Below are positions 5,354 to 7,559 of a stretch of DNA of 7,559 nucleotides, in pieces. The position numbers were made by a program, and so were the translations under genes. The notes beneath the pieces were generated by a model that worked only from the letters and a program-made list of their open reading frames with translations, made no database searches and was not told the DNA's origin. Location of the stretch: contig JAITBB010000021.1 in NCBI GenBank assembly GCA_031283795.1, positions 1 to 7,559 of the forward strand, read 5' to 3'. Each line of letters opens with the position of its first letter. Positions within the stretch are counted from its first letter, which is position 1. The stretch comes from Rickettsiales bacterium (lineage in GTDB: Bacteria; Pseudomonadota; Alphaproteobacteria; Rickettsiales; UBA1997).

Positions 5354-6832
5354 ATTGTTGAATGATCTTATCTTCTCAAGATTTTTATTTATATATTCCA
5401 CCCTCTCCCTCTGGCTCTGGTTACCACGATTCTCCAGTAGGAATCTTGCGTTGTGCTCTATACCAAGTCTTTCTAGAATCAGCGAAGCCACATCCGTATA
5501 AAGTATGCCGGCCGGCCTCCTTCCCTTCGGACCAGCGGAGTTCAGCAGAATAACGTATAGCTTCCTATCGGTTTCACCGACACCTTTGGCGCCCATATCC
5601 GAGAAATGGCCCATAGCCAGATGATCCGGCAGAATCACAATCAGGGTATCCTCATAGTTTGGCTCTTTCCTGATGAATTCAATGAAGTCAGCCAGAAGGC
5701 CATCTGTACACTCCACGGAGTCGAGCATTCCATTTCCAGTGGGATTTTTACACCTACTATCCAGAATACCCCTGTCAGGACCATGTGTATCCAGAGTGCT
5801 TATCATCAGACTAAATGGTCTTTTCGATTCTATCAGCTTCCTGTACTTGTCCTTTGCGATTTTGAAGACCTCACGGTCCTTGAATCCCCAATTACTGAGG
5901 TTATTCACATCCAGATCATGATACTCTCTGTGCAGTTCCTTTTTGCCCAAAACTTCGTTATAGCTATGTGAAAACAGAAATTGTGATTTGCCAGAGAATT
6001 TTCTCTTTTCTCCTCCAATATACATCTGGTAGTATCCAGCCCGATTCAGAACATCCGGCAGGCAGACCAGCTTACTGATGGAAACGGATTTCAGGAGAGA
6101 GTGTTCACTCAAATTATAGATCATAGGGGAACCACACAGAAAAGTGTGAATTCCAGCGATGGTCCAGCCACTGCCCTCTATCATAGTAATGTCAGAGTAG
6201 AATTCACCATCTCTAGCGTAGGAGTTTACGTTCTCTGTCATGTGCCCGAACTCTTCCAGCAGCTTCTGCTCGAAGGATTCCAGTGCTATGATCACAAGAT
6301 TCTTTGGTCTAGCCGGCAATTTTACTCTAATGTCTTCGCGGTTAACATAGTCCAAGCCCGTTATCTCTCTGAACAGCTCACTGTGGTTCATTTTGCTGCT
6401 GGGATTGTGTACCATCTCATAGCAGACCTTTGCAAATCTGGCCACAAAACTAGGAGGGCTGAGCAGATAGGTGAAACTCATCAGCAGCATCGCACCCCTT
6501 AGATATCTATTCTCTACGTGAAATCTGCTATTTATTTTGTAGAGAGCATAGCTGATCACTATGGATAGAAGGAGGAGCAGTGCAGAATACTTCCTGTAGA
6601 CTGAAAGGGCTGCCACATAGTTTGTCAGATCGAACAGATTGGCCAAGAACGCATAGTTCATGTCGTGGGCGATCATGACCAGTGATATGAACTGTAGGAT
6701 ATAAAAAACACCCGCGAGAACCGACAGAGCAAACTTGGTTTTTCTGTATTTTTTCCCAATGAAGAAGACGGCAAGATAGCTGAACACCAGAGATAGGCAA
6801 AAGTGCACTACACAGCACCCGATGTATATCAT
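5333..6832 (-). CDS. OpgB/MdoB-like phosphoglycerol transferase, LTA synthase/sulfatase family, membrane-anchored
   Basis: The protein has 499 residues. About five hydrophobic segments (near 5-25, 34-56, 60-77, 82-99 and 111-127) are followed by an extracytoplasmic sulfatase-fold domain (about 175-460). Likely catalytic features are E185 in ALESF, the nucleophile T224 in GSGWTIAG (220-227), DTH (348-350) and DH (403-404), corresponding to the metal-binding Glu, Thr, Asp and His of the LtaS/OpgB family. The stretches GWTIAG, NWGFKDREV, TLDTHGP and PDHLAM look more like OpgB/MdoB, which moves phosphoglycerol from phosphatidylglycerol to osmoregulated periplasmic glucans, than like Gram-positive LtaS. 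At 499 residues it is much shorter than E. coli OpgB (about 750). The acceptor is unknown here; a glucan or another surface glycan is possible. The start is fixed by the adjoining murA stop, with only a weak GGA upstream. It is probably cotranscribed with murA. Confidence 0.88.
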   Translation of the reverse strand: MIYIGCCVVHFCLSLVFSYLAVFFIGKKYRKTKFALSVLAGVFYILQFISLVMIAHDMNYAFLANLFDLTNYVAALSVYRKYSALLLLLSIVISYALYKINSRFHVENRYLRGAMLLMSFTYLLSPPSFVARFAKVCYEMVHNPSSKMNHSELFREITGLDYVNREDIRVKLPARPKNLVIIALESFEQKLLEEFGHMTENVNSYARDGEFYSDITMIEGSGWTIAGIHTFLCGSPMIYNLSEHSLLKSVSISKLVCLPDVLNRAGYYQMYIGGEKRKFSGKSQFLFSHSYNEVLGKKELHREYHDLDVNNLSNWGFKDREVFKIAKDKYRKLIESKRPFSLMISTLDTHGPDRGILDSRCKNPTGNGMLDSVECTDGLLADFIEFIRKEPNYEDTLIVILPDHLAMGHFSDMGAKGVGETDRKLYVILLNSAGPKGRRPAGILYTDVASLILERLGIEHNARFLLENRGNQSQRERVEYINKNLEKIRSFNNKTLLHE

Positions 6833-7559
6833 TTATATTTCCGCGTTCTCACTAGTTATTTCAAGTTCGGCGCCACAGGAGCGCAATTTATCAACAAAAT
6901 TCTCATAGCCGCGCTCTATGTGGTATATTCTACTAATCTCGGTTTTGCCTTTAGCCTGCAGAGCGGCTATGACAAGTGCCATGCCAGCCCTTATATCCGA
7001 GGCCATAACGTTGGCTCCATAGTAGCTACTAACACCATTTATAATGGCTAGATCATTGTTTATGACTATACTGGCTCCAAGCCTATTCAGCTCAGGTACA
7101 TGCATAAACCTCTTCTCAAAAATTGTTTCTCTGATCCTTGACTCTCCCTTCACTACCCCCAGCACAGCCATCGTTGGAGCCTGTAGATCCGTGGAGAATC
7201 CCGGATAGACATCCGTGGTTATGCTGATTGGTTTAAGTTTGTCCACATAGTAGACTCTCACTCTATCTGGAGTAAGCTCTTCGACAGCTAGATTCATCTC
7301 CCTCAGGACCTCTATAGGTCTTCTCATAAGACTTGGGAAATCAAGTCCTTCAAATACAACATCACCCCTCGAAGCGGCCACAGCTGCCATATAGCTAAAG
7401 GCTTCTATTCTGTCGCCAATAATTCTGTACCTATTTGAACGAAGCCTGTCCACTCCGGTTATGACTATGGTGTCGGTGCCAAAGCCATTTATTATGGCGC
7501 CGGCATTCACCAAATATTTGCAAAGATCCACCACCTCCGGCTCTCTAGCCGCATTTCTT
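6833..7559 (-). CDS. murA: UDP-N-acetylglucosamine 1-carboxyvinyltransferase MurA, C-terminal 241 residues (5' end outside the window)
   Basis: MurA transfers enolpyruvate from phosphoenolpyruvate to UDP-GlcNAc in the cytoplasm, the first committed step of peptidoglycan synthesis. The frame is open to the right edge and begins in the NAAREPE motif, so the true start lies beyond 7559; a GTG at 7534 is internal. Counting visible residues from 1, FSTD (D124), EKRFMHVPEL (R150), SDIR (D188, R190) and IERGYE (R216) are present. Their spacings (26, 38, 2 and 26) equal those of E. coli D305, R331, D369, R371 and R397, so there are no gaps across the catalytic region. By that alignment about 181 N-terminal residues are missing, including the loop with the active-site Cys115. 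The TAA stop directly touches the ATG of the OpgB-like gene. The preserved residues suggest a working enzyme and therefore retained peptidoglycan synthesis. Confidence 0.96.
   Translation of the reverse strand, partial: RNAAREPEVVDLCKYLVNAGAIINGFGTDTIVITGVDRLRSNRYRIIGDRIEAFSYMAAVAASRGDVVFEGLDFPSLMRRPIEVLREMNLAVEELTPDRVRVYYVDKLKPISITTDVYPGFSTDLQAPTMAVLGVVKGESRIRETIFEKRFMHVPELNRLGASIVINNDLAIINGVSSYYGANVMASDIRAGMALVIAALQAKGKTEISRIYHIERGYENFVDKLRSCGAELEITSENAEI

Noticed and set aside
5606..5971. Plus-strand open frame (121 codons) opposite the OpgB-like gene
   Set aside because: The minus strand encodes a clear catalytic domain here, and the plus-strand translation shows no family features. Neighbouring plus-strand frames in 5362-6502 are rejected for the same reason.
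7532..7534. GTG at 7534 as the start of a short MurA
   Set aside because: The frame stays open upstream to the window edge and encodes the conserved NAAREPE motif, so this GTG is an internal Val codon.

Overview
The window reads as part of a bacterial chromosome, most likely from an alphaproteobacterium, possibly a Rickettsiales- or Holosporales-like lineage. The pointers are the FtsZ C-terminal peptide (TPTYLRNNKK, of the Pro-x-(F/Y)-Leu-Arg type), the FtsA and MurA sequence style, heavy use of AGA/AGG for Arg and ATA for Ile, and weak ribosome-binding sites. GC content is in the mid-40s by eye. The lineage is inference; the gene identities are much firmer.

Layout. At the left edge (1-19) the first codons of a minus-strand gene run out of the window, with a good Shine-Dalgarno sequence and a plausible sigma70-type promoter (51-79). 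Bases 20-336 contain no recognisable gene and form a divergent intergenic region. From 337 to 5263 three plus-strand genes are packed head to tail: ftsA (337-1572), ftsZ (1591-3057) and priA (3065-5263), with gaps of 18 and 7 bases. They supply the actin-like membrane anchor of the divisome, the tubulin-like Z-ring GTPase and the primosomal helicase that restarts stalled replication forks.

A 69-base convergent gap (5264-5332) follows. At its right edge is a small hairpin flanked by A5 and T4, a candidate bidirectional terminator. The minus strand then carries, read right to left, the last 241 codons of murA (6833-7559, 5' end outside the window) followed with no gap by a complete membrane-anchored sulfatase-fold enzyme of the OpgB/MdoB-LtaS phosphoglycerol transferase family (5333-6832). 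The TAA of murA touches the ATG of the second gene in the same reading frame.

How the genes fit together. All recognised genes serve envelope growth, division or chromosome maintenance. FtsA and FtsZ build the Z ring, MurA makes the first committed peptidoglycan precursor, and the OpgB-like enzyme probably transfers phosphoglycerol from phosphatidylglycerol to a periplasmic acceptor. PriA probably shares the ftsAZ transcript.

I see no CRISPR array, transposon, tRNA, rRNA or phage gene, and no convincing sign of a wholly new system. The points most worth a second look are the murA/OpgB-like junction, the compact OpgB-like enzyme itself, the Ser in place of the phosphate-1 Gly in FtsA, the aromatic-basic patch in the FtsZ linker, and the unusual ftsA-ftsZ-priA gene order.
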